The notes under the pieces: model-generated
Database searches by the model: none
What the model was told of the DNA's origin: nothing
What the model saw: the letters and a program-made list of their open reading frames with translations, nothing else
Assembly: GCA_963752345.1 (NCBI GenBank)
Contig: CAVVYA010000016.1
Location: forward strand, 1-64,000
From: CAVVYA01 sp963752345
GTDB taxonomy: Bacteria; Pseudomonadota; Alphaproteobacteria; SMXQ01
Reading direction: 5' to 3'
DNA: 64,000 bases
Part shown: piece after piece, positions 8,819-18,441 of the stretch
Numbering within the stretch: the stretch's first letter is position 1
Layout: every line of letters starts with the position of its first letter
Program-made: the position numbers and the translations under genes

Positions 8819-9866
8819 CTACTGGGCCTTCGGGTCCTTGTAGATGACCGCGTCGCGCGCCCGCTCGACGATGGCCGGCGGCGTCGCCATGATGCGCGCG
8901 ACGATCGCCTGGACATCCTCGCCGAAGATCGGCGCCACGTCGAAGTTCATCTTGCGCGCTTCCTCGAGCAGCTCGGGATCCTGCATGGTCTTGCGGAAGG
9001 CGTCGCGCAGCACCGCGACCCGCGCCGCCGGCACGCCCGGCCCGACGAGCAGCGGCCGGCCGAGCGCGACGGTGTCGGAGAACACGCCGATGATCTGCTT
9101 CTGCTCATCGGTCTTGGCGAGCTCGCTGGCGAGCGGCACGTCGGGCAGGTCCTTGGCGCGCGCGATGCCGACCTGCACCAGGGGAACCAGCTTGCCGGTC
9201 TTGATCCAGTCCGGGCGGGTGACCTTCCAGCCGTCCCATGACTGGCCGGCGCGTCCCGCCACCTCGCCGCGCTCCATGGCGAGATCGATCTCGTTGCCGC
9301 CCTTGTAGCCGGCGACGATGTTGAACTTGGTGCCGAGCACGTTGTTGAGCATGGCGGGCACGGTGGCGTCGTTGCCGACGCGGCCGGCGGCGCCCATGAT
9401 GATCGAGGTCTGGAAGGCGTCGGCGATGGATTTCACGGGCGACGTATGCCAGGCCATCACCACGCTCACCGACGTGCTCGGGTTGCCGATCCACTGAAAC
9501 TTGGCGGCGTCGAACTTGACGTTCTTGTCGCCGAACAACTGCTGCTGCGGCATGGTCTGCACCACGCGCGACGATCACCGAGCCATCCTGCGGCGCCACG
9601 TTATAGACGTGGTTGGCGGCGTTCAGGCTGGCGGCGCCCGGCATGTTCTGCACCACGACCGAGGGCGCGCCGGCGATGTGCTTGGCGATGTGGCGGCCGA
9701 CCAGGCGGCCGCTGGCGTCGTAGGAGCCGCCGGCGTCGGTGCCGACGATCAGCCGGATCTGGCGGTCCTTGTAGAAATTGTCCTGGGCCTGCGCCGCCGC
9801 GGCGAGCGGCAGGGTGAGAAGAGCCAGCGAGATCGACATCGCGGCACGAACGGGGCGTTTTGTCAT
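8819..9866 (-). CDS. TctC-type (Bug) binding protein, frameshifted
   Basis: A TctC/Bug receptor of about 348 residues split by one extra base at about 9566. The N-terminal part starts at 9866 with a signal peptide ending near AAQAQ, then FYKDRQIRLIVG, DAGGSYDASGRL and VVQNMPGAAS. The rest continues in the next frame from VQTMPQQQLFG to the stop. Removing one C gives GSVIVAVVQTMP, which matches GSVIVAALQTIP of the paralogue at 32467-33462. The two proteins share FDAAKxxWIGNP, WHTSPVK, MERGEV and GRAGQSWDGWK, so they are another pair split between the two blocks. The break is more likely a sequence error than decay, because both halves are fully conserved. Confidence 0.85.
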
Positions 9867-9906
9867 TGTTACCTCCTTGTGACGTACGATTCGGCAACCG
9901 GACGGC

Positions 9907-10449
9907 TCAGACCGGCTCGAGCCGCCTATGTGGGAGCGGTGGCAGCGTGACACGAATGGCGTCGCCGGGCAGAACCTCGCCGCTGGCGATCACCACGGCC
10001 ATGACACCGCATCTGTAGAGCAGAGTCCCGTCGGCATCCCGGCCGAGCACGGCGGCCGTCAGGCCCTTTTGATAATCATCGAGCTGACGGCAAGGTTTAC
10101 GCAGGCCGGTCACCTCGATGATGGCGGCATCGCCCAGGTGCAAGCGCGCGCCGGTCGGAAGAGAAAGCAGATCCAAACCGCGGGTGGTGACGTTTTCGCC
10201 GACCGTTCCGGGTGATACGGCAAATCCGGCGGCCCGCAATTCCGTCTGAAGCTCCTCGTGGACGAGATGGACCTGGCGCAGGTTCGGTTGAGCGGGAGCC
10301 TTTCTAGCGTGGGAGCGGTGCCGTGCCGTCTCGCCGAGATGCGCATCACCCTCGACGCCGAGCCCAGCGATGAGCCGAATGGCGCGCTGGTTCGATTTCG
10401 TGAACGTGTGCGATCCGCTGAGACTGACAGCAACGACGCTGGCGGGCAT
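9907..10449 (-). CDS. MOSC-domain protein
   Basis: A 180-residue stand-alone MOSC domain (the C-terminal domain of molybdenum-cofactor sulfurases, also found in YiiM/YuaD-like proteins). Visible family features are GVEGDAH near the N-terminus, NLRQVHLVHEEL, the core GTVGENVTTRGLDLL, and TGLRKPCRQLD with the conserved cysteine. Such proteins handle the Mo cofactor or reduce N-hydroxylated compounds with a partner. It lies between a TctC gene and a bicupin gene on the same strand, 31 bases from the latter. A link to an oxidative step is possible but not shown. Start as given; no other good start is visible. Confidence 0.85.
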   Translation of the reverse strand: MPASVVAVSLSGSHTFTKSNQRAIRLIAGLGVEGDAHLGETARHRSHARKAPAQPNLRQVHLVHEELQTELRAAGFAVSPGTVGENVTTRGLDLLSLPTGARLHLGDAAIIEVTGLRKPCRQLDDYQKGLTAAVLGRDADGTLLYRCGVMAVVIASGEVLPGDAIRVTLPPLPHRRLEPV

Positions 10450-10480
10450 CGGCCCCCTCCCTCACTAAAAACGCGATTGA

Positions 10481-11593
10481 TCAGGCGACCTTCTGATCGG
10501 GCGGCTTCACGTCGTAACCGTTCTTGCGGCACTCTTTCTCGAAGATCCCCCACACGTTGTCGCGCAGGCCCTTGTCGAGATCGGTGTAGTGCAGGATCGT
10601 GCCGCCCTTCGAGATGTGCTTGTGCACGCCGTCGTAGCTGTGGCTCACCGGATGTTTGCGGCTCATCAGCTTGACGGCGAGCTGCAGGCTGAGCGGATCG
10701 GTGCCCCAATGGCCGTGCCACCACATGGTCGGCGGCACGATGACGCCGATGTCGTCCTCGGGCCAGTCGAAGCGCTCCATCTCGCCGCCCTCGAGCCACA
10801 TCAGCGAATAGCCCTTGCCCTTGATGGTGAAGACGAAGCCCGACGGGCCGTGGCGGTGCGGATTGTAGAACTGCAGGCCGGGGTGCTCCGCCATGTGGCA
10901 GGACAGCGCGCTGTTGCACAGCTCGAAATAGGCGGTCTTGTTGCCGTGGCCGCGCTCGGCGAAGCTGACGCGCGGCACCGCCAGCACGTCGGGCACGAAG
11001 TTGGTGTCGTAAAGGTCGACCGCGGTGCGGTCGTGGGCCGCGTCGGGCTTGTAGAGCACCGCGTCGGTCGGGTCGGAGGAATTGTCGATGCGCTTGAAAT
11101 CGTGCTCGCTGCCGAAGATGAACTTCTTGTCGCGGAACAGGTTCATCATCACGGGCAGGGTATTGACCGAGATGAAGCGCGCCGGCTCGCGGCCCGAGCC
11201 GTTGTAGAGCCGGTAGGTCGAGTTCAGCGGAATGGCGAACAGGCTCTGCGGCCCCCATTCGAAGCTGTAGGTGCGGGTCGGCGTCTGCACCGTGGTGCTG
11301 CCGTGGCCGGCGACGATGAAGATCACCTCGTCGTAGATCTGATGGGCGGGCGCGGTCGACTGGCCCGGCGCGATCTCGCCGACATACATGCCGGCCAGGG
11401 ATTCGGCGCCGGTGAAATCGAAGAACGTGGCGGACAGGTTGCGTTCGCGCCACGGGGCGAGCGGCATCTTGCCGAGCGGGCCGGCCGCGAAACCGCGATG
11501 GAGCTCGAGCTTGAGCTCGTCCTCGACCCATTGCTCGTAGGGCGTGCGGCGGTCCCAGGGAATTCCCGTCTTGGTGTCCTGAACGTTCAGCAT
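10481..11593 (-). CDS. bicupin protein, gentisate-dioxygenase-like fold
   Basis: A 370-residue two-cupin protein. The start at 11593 follows GGAGAGGAAAGA and gives MLNVQDTKTGIP. The first cupin has only a partial metal motif (TAPAHQIYDEVIFIV). The second has NPHRHGPSGFVFTI with an HxH pair, then PTMWWHGHWG, as in dioxygenase bicupins. It may be an iron dioxygenase or an inactive relative; the C-terminal cupin is the likelier metal site. It is the first gene of the minus-strand run ending with TctC at 8819. The longer open frame to 11764 has no ribosome site. Confidence 0.78.
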   Translation of the reverse strand: MLNVQDTKTGIPWDRRTPYEQWVEDELKLELHRGFAAGPLGKMPLAPWRERNLSATFFDFTGAESLAGMYVGEIAPGQSTAPAHQIYDEVIFIVAGHGSTTVQTPTRTYSFEWGPQSLFAIPLNSTYRLYNGSGREPARFISVNTLPVMMNLFRDKKFIFGSEHDFKRIDNSSDPTDAVLYKPDAAHDRTAVDLYDTNFVPDVLAVPRVSFAERGHGNKTAYFELCNSALSCHMAEHPGLQFYNPHRHGPSGFVFTIKGKGYSLMWLEGGEMERFDWPEDDIGVIVPPTMWWHGHWGTDPLSLQLAVKLMSRKHPVSHSYDGVHKHISKGGTILHYTDLDKGLRDNVWGIFEKECRKNGYDVKPPDQKVA

Positions 11594-11998
11594 TCTTTCC
11601 TCTCCGATCACTCGACGATAAACGTCGGCAAAGCGTGCGGCGGACGTGCCGAGTTGTGCGGCGCCGGCCGTTGCCGAACCGATTCCGCGCTGGCGCGCGT
11701 TCCTCTCTGCGATCCGCCGTCGCTCTCCCGACGGGGACCATACACGAGCCGACCCCAGGTTCAAAAACAGATAAAATTTTCCGAATTATGAAAAATAGCG
11801 GCCGCGCAGCGCCCTGGTCGTCGTCGCTATCGCGATAGCAACCTGCCGGGAAAGCAACGCCGAGCGGTCCCGCCGTCCAGCCAGTTGACAGGGCCGACGC
11901 GTGGCCATATCAGTTCACCGTCATTCCATCAGGAGCAAACACGTTACGGGACGGCCCGTAACCTCCGTTCCGCCTCCGTATTTTGAAGGGAAAAGGTC
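11594..11998. promoter_or_regulatory. intergenic control region with TTCAAAAA element
   Basis: About 400 bases with no gene, between the minus-strand bicupin and the plus-strand GroES gene. At 11760-11805 it holds an AT-rich island: TTCAAAAACAGATAAAATTT, then an ATTATGAAAAAT segment. This resembles the islands at 23229 and 27388 and may be the bicupin promoter and operator. The remainder shows nothing I recognise, and I find no clear CIRCE element for groES. Confidence 0.4.
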
Positions 11999-12383
11999 AT
12001 GAATCTTCCGGCCTTTGCATGATCGTGTCGTCGTCGAAACGCTTGCCGCCGAGAAGAAGGCGGGCTCGATCATCCTGCCGGACACCGCCCAGGAGAAGCC
12101 CCACGAGGGTAAAGTGGTCGCGGTCGGCTCGGGCTATCGCAGCAAGGACGGCAAGGTGATCGGCCTCGACATCAAGAAGGGCGACCGGGTGATCTACGGC
12201 AAGTGGTCGGGCACCGAGGTCAAGATCGAGGACAAGAAATACCTGATCATGAAGGAGACCGACATTCTCGGTGTCGTCGACGGCAATGCGAAGGTCGTCG
12301 TGCGGGCGCCGGGAGAAAAGGTCGCCGCGGCGCCGCACGGCCTGCCGGGCCATATCCACGACGAAGACTGCTGCGACGACTAA
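11999..12383 (+). CDS. groES: GroES-family co-chaperonin with Cys/His tail, frameshifted start
   Basis: About 127 residues of the Cpn10/GroES family, normally the lid of GroEL. After removing one extra C at about 12008 the start reads MNLRPLHDRVVVE, which is the family beginning; as it stands the frame stops after eight codons. The mobile-loop region is KKAGSIILPDTAQEKP and the core GDRVIYGKWSGTEVKI is normal. The protein runs about 25-30 residues past the usual 95-100, ending GLPGHIHDEDCCDD, a His/Asp/Cys cluster that looks like a metal-binding tail. No groEL follows: a terminator comes next, so this is an extra, orphan copy. Confidence 0.85.
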
Positions 12384-12435
12384 GTCGCGCGCGGCGTGGC
12401 CGGCCACGCCGGCCGCAACTCTGCTATAAGACCCG

Positions 12436-12466
12436 CGCCGCCGGTTCGTTGAGTCGGCGGCGTTTT
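12436..12466 (+). terminator. rho-independent terminator
   Basis: The stem CGCCGCC (12436-12442) / GGCGGCG (12456-12462) is followed by TTTT, shortly after the GroES gene. It supports groES being monocistronic. Confidence 0.7.
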
Positions 12467-12704
12467 CGTATCCAAACGTGGGGTGGCGAAGCGCAAGGCG
12501 GCATTGCCAGCAGCTTAACCGCTGTCTGGAAAGGGAGTTTTTCCTAGCCGCTTGCTAACGCGGCGCGCGTTTTGTGCCATACTGAATTGGCCGGCCGACA
12601 TCGGCCGGCTCGCCGGCGCATCGCGTGAGTCCGGAGCGTTTGCCCGAGCGCCCGCAAGAGGCGCCCTTACGGGAGGACGTGCGATGACGAATCCGTCGCT
12701 CGAT
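12467..12704. other. intergenic, no gene seen
   Basis: No supported gene. An ATG at 12684 has a good ribosome site (GGGAGGACGTGCG) but reaches a stop after eight codons. It may be the remains of the start of the broken TctC gene that follows. Confidence 0.4.
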
Positions 12705-12973
12705 TCCTGATCCCCTCCGCGCCGCTCGAGGCGCAGTCGGTGCTGGCGCGCATCACCGCCGGGCCGCCCGACATTCCCGCCGCCCGGCTGGACGCTGCGC
12801 GCCGCCTACCGCAAGACGCTGGAGAGTCCGGAACTGGCCGCGGACGCGCAAAAGGCCAAGCGCAGCGTGATCCCGCTCTATGGCGAGGAGGTGACGCGGC
12901 GATCAAGGCGCGCTCGCCCAGCCGCGCCGAGGTCGTCGCATTGCTCAAGACCCTGGTGACCAAGATCGAATAA
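12705..12973 (+). pseudogene. TctC C-terminal fragment
   Basis: Only the last 85-90 residues of a TctC-like receptor remain. Read with two frame corrections, the DNA gives RITAGPPDIPAARL, LRAAYRKTLESPELAADAQ and SVIPLYGEEVTAAIKA, ending LLKTLVTKIE. This aligns with the last domain of the TctC protein at 445-1677 (GPPAIPADR, DVYRKAFADPQLLADAEK) but without its long tail. The first two thirds, including the signal peptide and binding cleft, are missing, so this is a true remnant rather than a sequence error. It sits just upstream of two cupin genes. Confidence 0.75.
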
Positions 12974-13001
12974 TGCCCGAAGAGATCTCATGGAGGAGCG
13001 T

Positions 13002-13517
13002 ATGACGCAACAGAGCGACGAAGCCCCGCGCGGTGCCCCGAAGAAGGAGGCGTTCCATCAGGCGGCGGAAGCGAAGATCGTCAGTTTCAAGTTCGAGAAA
13101 CCGGCGGCCGAAATTCCCATGGGCAAGAAGGCCCATGTGAAGCTCGCCGGCACCAATTCTTGCCGCGCGTCCGTGCAGGTGCTCAACCGCGGCGGCGAGA
13201 ACAACCTGCATTACCATCCGAACATGGACCTCATCTACATGGTCCTGAAAGGACGCGTGCAATTCTACGGCCCGGAGGGCAAGCTGCTGGGCGACTACGG
13301 CCCGCAGGAGGGCCTGCTGCTGCCGGAGAATTCGCGCTACTGGTTCAAGAGCGTCGGCGACGAGGAAGCCTGGCTGCTGCAGATCGCCGGCTATCCCAAG
13401 GGCGCCGAGATGTCCAAGCGCATTCCCGTGGAGCCGGCGCGCGCCGACGCCGGCGGCGTCTGGTTCGGATTGACCGACAAGGAGGAGGAAGTCCGCCTGC
13501 GCAACAATCGATTGTAG
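13002..13517 (+). CDS. small cupin protein (first of a tandem pair)
   Basis: A 171-residue single-domain cupin. I take the ATG at 13002 because GGAGGAG lies just upstream; an ATG at 12990 overlaps that site. The cupin core has GGENNLHYHPNMD (HxH pair), VLKGRVQFYGPEGK, GPQEGLLLP and a RYWFKS strand, followed by a hydrophobic strand ending in a charged tail. Its neighbour at 13716-14180 is a clear paralogue (GGENNLHYHTNSD, GPQEGT, SRYWFEN). Possible roles are a small metal enzyme or an isomerase. No signal peptide. Confidence 0.8.
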   Translation: MTQQSDEAPRGAPKKEAFHQAAEAKIVSFKFEKPAAEIPMGKKAHVKLAGTNSCRASVQVLNRGGENNLHYHPNMDLIYMVLKGRVQFYGPEGKLLGDYGPQEGLLLPENSRYWFKSVGDEEAWLLQIAGYPKGAEMSKRIPVEPARADAGGVWFGLTDKEEEVRLRNNRL

Positions 13518-13715
13518 CGTTCTCCGCCGGGCTGGATACGGTGCGGCACGAAGACGCGATCGGTCGCGGTCCGGGAGTCGGCCGGTCCAAGGCAGCGGAT
13601 GTGCCGCGGAAATAACACGGGGCGGACGCAGCCGCCTGTAGCTCGTGGCGTTCCGTGAACCGGGCCCAGTCCGTATCAAAAGGGGCGCAAGCCCCGCTCG
13701 AGGAGGAAGTCCAAG

Positions 13716-14180
13716 ATGCCGAAGTCACCCGAAGAGCTCGCCCGCCTGCATGACGAAGCCGAGGCGCACGTCACCACGTTCCGCTATGCCAAGCCCGACG
13801 GCATCGCCGCGGGCAAGGGCCGCGTCAACCTGGCGCAGAGCAGCCACATGCGCGGCGTCGTGCAGATCGTCAAGAAGGACGGCGGCGAGAACAACCTGCA
13901 TTATCACACCAACAGCGACAGCCTGTGGGTGGTGCTGAGCGGCCGCATCCGCTTCTACGGCCCCGACGACAAGGTGATCGGCGAGTTCGGCCCGCAAGAG
14001 GGCACCATCTCGCCGGCCTTTTCGCGCTACTGGTTCGAGAATGCGGGCGAGGGCGAGGCGGAGATCCTGCAGGTCATGGCGCTGCACAATGTCGCCGAGA
14101 AGACCAGCGGCCGCACCGACGTGTCGCCGCAGCGCTTCCAGATCGGCAGCATGGAGCACTACGAAGCCCAGAAGGTCTGA
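13716..14180 (+). CDS. small cupin protein (second of a tandem pair)
   Basis: A 154-residue cupin starting at the ATG at 13716 after GAGGAGGAAGTCCAAG. The core reads DGGENNLHYHTNSDSLWVVL, SGRIRFYGPDDK, GPQEGTISPAFSRYWFENAG. The HYH pair and later residues could bind one metal. It differs from the first copy mainly in the first 40 residues and in the C-terminal tail (QRFQIGSMEHYEAQKV). The 198-base gap between the two has no gene. Likely a tandem duplication in one transcript; substrate unknown. Confidence 0.8.
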   Translation: MPKSPEELARLHDEAEAHVTTFRYAKPDGIAAGKGRVNLAQSSHMRGVVQIVKKDGGENNLHYHTNSDSLWVVLSGRIRFYGPDDKVIGEFGPQEGTISPAFSRYWFENAGEGEAEILQVMALHNVAEKTSGRTDVSPQRFQIGSMEHYEAQKV

Positions 14181-14210
14181 CCGGCGCGCGCCAAGGCGTC
14201 GCCGCGCAAA

Positions 14211-14241
14211 CGAAAAACGGCGGCTCCGAGGAGCCGCCGTT
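14211..14241 (-). terminator. rho-independent terminator for the PEP-CTERM gene
   Basis: The palindrome AACGGCGGCTCC / GGAGCCGCCGTT (14216-14241) has a two-base loop. On the minus strand it is followed by a T-run, so it terminates the minus-strand gene that stops at 14264. It may also act on the cupin transcript. Confidence 0.75.
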
Positions 14242-14263
14242 GGTTCGCGCCGTCTCGGCGGGA

Positions 14264-14801
14264 TCAGGCCGTCTTGCGACGCCGGGCGAGGCCGAGGCCG
14301 ACGAGGCCCATGCCGAGCAGGCCGAGCGTGGCCGGCTCCGGAACCGCTCCCGGCTGCCCATAGACGTCGACGAATTCGCCGGCGATGTCACCGTGTAGTC
14401 GGTGTAAGCCTCATGGCCGTTGGGGTTCGTGTCGCCCAGGGTGTCCGGGTTGAACGAAAGGTGCCGACGCGAAGGACATAGGTGCCGGCATCCAGCGCCA
14501 GGCTCAAAAAGCTTTCGTAGCCATCGCCACTATCGTCATCATTCGCGATGAAATCGGCGGGGTCGAGCGAGCCATCCCAAAAATACAGGTTGATCTCGGA
14601 GTTGGACCAGCCGCCGCCGCCGACCTCGGTTTCGGTCACAGAGATCGTGACGGCGGTCGTGCCGGTGACGGTGAAATAGTAGTCGTCGATCTCGGGTCCG
14701 AGGATGACGCCGGAGCCAGTGATGAGCCCGGCGTGAGCCGAGGAGAGGGACATAAACATGGCCGACGCGGCGGCCAGGGAACGATAAGCGGAACTGAACA
14801 C
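14264..14801 (-). CDS. PEP-CTERM sorting-signal exported protein, frameshifted
   Basis: A secreted protein of about 178 residues. A GTG start at 14801 opens a signal peptide (LAAASAMFMSLSSAHAG). The mature part is a small beta-rich domain (DDYYFTVTGTTAVTISVTE, AGTYVLRVGTF) resembling the pre-peptidase C-terminal domain family. The last segment, in another frame, is a classic PEP-CTERM tail: VPEPATLGLLGMG, a short hydrophobic helix, then RRRKTA. Two shifts near 14458 and 14397 separate the parts; adding one base at each gives a continuous reading (NPDTLGDTNPNGHEAY, then GEFVDVYG). PEP-CTERM proteins are sorted to the surface by an exosortase; none is encoded here. Confidence 0.75.
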
Positions 14802-15362
14802 GGAGATACCTCTACGCTACAAACAAAAGTTCCCTGAGACAGCAAACCACATGCCAAACTGGCAATGAACCAGCCCATGCAGGAAAATCAGTAGCTTGCG
14901 GCGTCTTCTGAGCAGTTCGGATGATGTCGCGGTGTAAAGATTGGCCGAAACCGACACGCGACCGGCGCAAGGACCGTAAAAAAATCTGACAGCGCTGCCA
15001 AAGGCGACCATGCGGACGAACGTCCCAGTCCTCGACGAGGTAATGGGCGGAAGACGAGTTACCGCACCCTCCTGGAATCGCACGGCGCGATCCGATGTAG
15101 GGAACTCCGCGTGTGGCGGGCTGCGACGGGCGCCGATAGGCCGACCCGAGAAGAATTGTGGTGCCGGTGACGATCGCGAGGGAGGCGGTCGGAAACCAAG
15201 GCCAGGCAGGGGCGGCGCCGGCCAGACCCTCCAGTCCTCCCTGGCGGTTTGCAGAGTGCCCCCGAATTGCGTTAAATGTCTGTTAGGCGAGCGAGGCTGG
15301 CGAAGCCGCTTCCATCGACCTCCAACACGTTCCCCACCAAACGTCCCACTTGAAGGTACCCG
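14802..15362. other. 560-base intergenic stretch, no gene seen
   Basis: It separates the minus-strand PEP-CTERM gene from the plus-strand aldehyde dehydrogenase gene. The open frames here have no ribosome site and no recognisable protein. The promoters of both flanking genes should lie here, but I see no convincing boxes or repeats. Confidence 0.5.
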
Positions 15363-16838
15363 ATGAGCACCGCATTGAAGATGCCCAAAGTCCCGTTCGA
15401 CAACGCCCGCATGCTGATCGGCGGCGAACTGGTCGACAGCGAAAGCGGCCAATGGATGGAATCCATCAACCCGGCCAACGAGGAGGTGCTCGGCCGCGTG
15501 CCGCAGGGCACCGCCAAGGACATGGACCGCGCGGTCGAGGCGGCGGAGAAGGCGCAGCCGGAATGGGCCAGCGCTGCCGGTCTCCAAGCGCGCCGACTAT
15601 CTCAACAAGCTGTCGGACGGGCTGGCCAAGCGCGCCGACGAGATCCTGCAGCGTCGAGGTGATGGATACCGGCAACACCATCTACAAGATGCGCGACGAC
15701 GTCGCCAAGGCGATCGAGCAGCTCAAATATTTCGCCGGCCTCGGCTACGAGGTGAAGGGCCAGACCGTGCCCTCGACGCCCGGCAACCTGCACATCACCG
15801 TGCGCGAGCCTTATGGCGTGGTCGGCCGCATCATCCCGTTCAACCACCCGATCAGCTTCGCCGCCTCGCGCATGGCCGCGCCGCTGATCGCCGGCAACAC
15901 CATCGTCGAGAAGCCGTCCGACCAGAGCCCGCTGTCGGCCTCGATCCTGGCCGAGATCGCCCAGGAGGTGATGCCGCCGGGCGTCGTCAACATCGTCACC
16001 GGCACCGGCGCGGAGGCCGGCGACGCGCTGGTGCGCCATCCGCGCGTCAAGCGCATCGCCTTCATCGGCTCGGTGCAGACCGGCATGGCGATCCAGCGGT
16101 CGGCCGCCGAGGTCGCGGTCAAGAACGTCACGCTCGAGCTCGGCGGCAAGAACCCGATGATCGTCTTCCCCGACGCCGACTACAAGACGGCGCTCGACGC
16201 CGCGGTCAGCGGCATGAACTTCGCCTGGCAGGGCCAGTCCTGCGGCTCGACCAGCCGGCTGTTCCTGCACGAGTCGATGCACGACAAGTTCCTGGCCGAC
16301 GTCGTCGCGCAGGTCAAGGCGCTCAAGCTCGGCGATCCGCTGGCGGAAGACAGCCAGATGGGCCCGATCAACTCCAAGGCGCAGTACGAGAAGGTGCTGT
16401 ACTACATCAAGGCCGGCCAGGAAGACGGCGCGCGGCTGATGACCGGCGGCAAGAAGCCCCGAAGGCGAGCAGTTCGAGAGCGGCTACTGGGTCGAGCCGA
16501 CCGTGTTCGCCGACGTGAAGCCGGACATGCGCATCGCGCGCGAGGAAATCTTCGGGCCGGTGCTGTCGGTGTTCAAATGGAAGGACGTCGACGAGGCGAT
16601 CGAGATCGCCAATTCGATCGAATACGGCCTGACCGCCGCGATCTGGACCAAGGACATCAACACCGCGCTGACCACCGCGCGCAAGGTCCAGTCCGGCTAT
16701 ATCTGGATCAACGGCGTCTCCGCCCACTACAAGGGCATGCCGTTCGGCGGCTTCAAGAACAGCGGCACCGGCCGCGAGGAAGGCATCGACGAGCTGCTCT
16801 CCTACACCGAGGAAAAGGCCATCCACATCCATCTGTGA
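15363..16838 (+). CDS. NAD(P)-dependent aldehyde dehydrogenase, frameshifted
   Basis: An aldehyde dehydrogenase of about 490 residues (betaine-aldehyde/succinate-semialdehyde type). It starts at 15363 after TTGAAGG. Conserved elements are GRIIPFNHPISFAA (N-terminal NAD-binding part), EKPSDQSPLSA, GSVQTGMAIQRSAA, the general base Glu in LELGGKNP, the catalytic Cys in GQSCGSTSR and EEIFGPVLSVF near the C-terminus. Three one-base insertions (about 15573, 15652 and 16460) break the frame; deleting one base at each restores PEWASLPVSKRADYL, VEVMDTGNTIY and KKPEGEQFESG. It oxidises an aldehyde to an acid. It stands alone with its own terminator. Confidence 0.87.
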
Positions 16839-16866
16839 TGGGTGGGTTCAGAGAGTGACTGGGCGA

Positions 16867-16893
16867 GGGGCCGCGTGAGCGGCCCCTTTCTTT
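16867..16893 (+). terminator. rho-independent terminator
   Basis: The stem GGGGCCGC (16867-16874) / GCGGCCCC (16879-16886) has loop GTGA and is followed by TTTCTTT, 28 bases after the aldehyde dehydrogenase stop. Confidence 0.85.
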
Positions 16894-17131
16894 GGAGTGA
16901 TCTCTGGGGCCGAACAGCGTGAACAAGGTCGTTAAGAGGCGGACGGAAAGGGCTGTCGAATTTGCTTGACCCCCGCCCAAGAATGAGATCAAAACGAGAA
17001 CATGTCAAGTCGGGGGGTCTAGGATATCACAGGATTTCTACGGCTGAAGCTTGCCCAGGATTGTCTCGCTGAAGCTCGCCAAAGGGCAAACTCAGTGCGA
17101 TTGCCCAGTGTGCGATCTCTACGGTTTCCCA

Positions 17132-18441
17132 ATGCCTCTGGAACTGCTCGCGTCCGTCCTACGGCGCCAGCTCGTCATCGTCGCTGGGCCGGGCATCGGG
17201 ATCGAAGCAAGCAGTTTTCCCAGATCCATTTGTCCAAGAGATTGCCGCGGCTCCCGGCGAGGCGAAGGACTCCCTCGCGGCGCCAGACCTGATGACACGT
17301 TATTGCGAGCAGCCGGATGGCCGGTTGCGACTGCTTTCGGCTTTTTTCGAGGAAGCGCTTGTTCGCCCTGTCGACCCCGGGCTTGGCGAGGGAGGCGGTC
17401 GGCTTCCATCAGGAACTGGCCACCGTCGTGCCAGATCGAGACTTACGTCACGGCGAGCTGGGATGAATTCTTCGAGCGGTTCTGCATGGCGACGCCCTTC
17501 GCCTGGCCGGCCGACCTGGACCTGATCGGCTTGCCGGGGCGGAAGGTCATCAAGCTGCACGGCTCGATCGGCAGTCCCCTCTCGATGGTCGCCACATGGG
17601 AAGACGACACGGAGCGCTATGAGGAATGGGCGTCGGACGAGTTCATGGAGGGCCTGCAAACGGCGTTTGCGTGGCAAGATGATGGCCGACGTCGGCTGGT
17701 CGCTCGGAGATCCGATCGTCGCGATGGCTCACGACCTGCTCCCGAAAGAAGTCGGGCATTCCGACGCGCTGAGATACCTCAACGGTAATGACGAGATTGC
17801 CTGCGAGAAGATCGCGCAACGCACCGATTTCGGCGCCATTTCGACCGATTTAGAAAGTTTGATCTCGGCCTTCAAGAACTACTTGGTGGTTTTAGACGAA
17901 CAGCTGGAGGATAAGGTTTTCTCTCAATTGGAGGCGGCCTTGGGCGAAAATCATCAAACATCACCGCAAATTCGTCGAGACCAGAGGTTAATGAAAAATT
18001 TTGCCTTAACTGCGCTCCTCACCGCTGATGCTTTACGAGGACGGCCTGATCGATTTAATCAACCGAATCGGCATGACCGAGCATTCCGATGGGCAGTTCT
18101 GTACGGCTAGCATCCAGGTCGAGATCGAAAGCTACGCCAAACAGCGGGCCGCTCATCTCGAGCGCGGTCACTACATGGACGTGGCGTATATCGACGGCTA
18201 TGTGCAGGGCCTGCGCCTGTTGCTCGGCACCCCGGACGAACGAGCATCGCCACCGGCCTTCTACGTCTACGGCGCTGAGCGGCAACCGCGGGACGCGCGC
18301 GAATGCCGCAAGATGCTGGCGCGCGCCCGCGACCTCGACTTCGGCGCCGACGACTACTGCGTCGACCTGGTCAAGCGCTACCGGATGGAGAAGGAAAACA
18401 TCGACCTCCATCACGGGCCGTTTCTGGAAACGGGGCCTTGA
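17132..18441 (+). CDS. SIR2-domain protein, multiply frameshifted
   Basis: A SIR2-like (sirtuin-fold, NAD-binding) protein of about 430 residues, read through roughly five single-base shifts (near 17219, 17385, 17433, 17665 and 18030). N-terminal RRQLVIVAGPGIG matches the NAD-binding GAGxS region. A middle part reads TYVTASWDEFFERF, then RKVIKLHGSIGSPLS with the catalytic His region, then VGWSLGDPIV in place of the usual VGYSxxD. The C-terminal 300 residues have no domain I recognise. SIR2 domains of this type often belong to phage-defence NADases; no partner gene is next to it. All shifts are again +1, so the gene may be intact in the organism; decay cannot be excluded. Confidence 0.6.
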
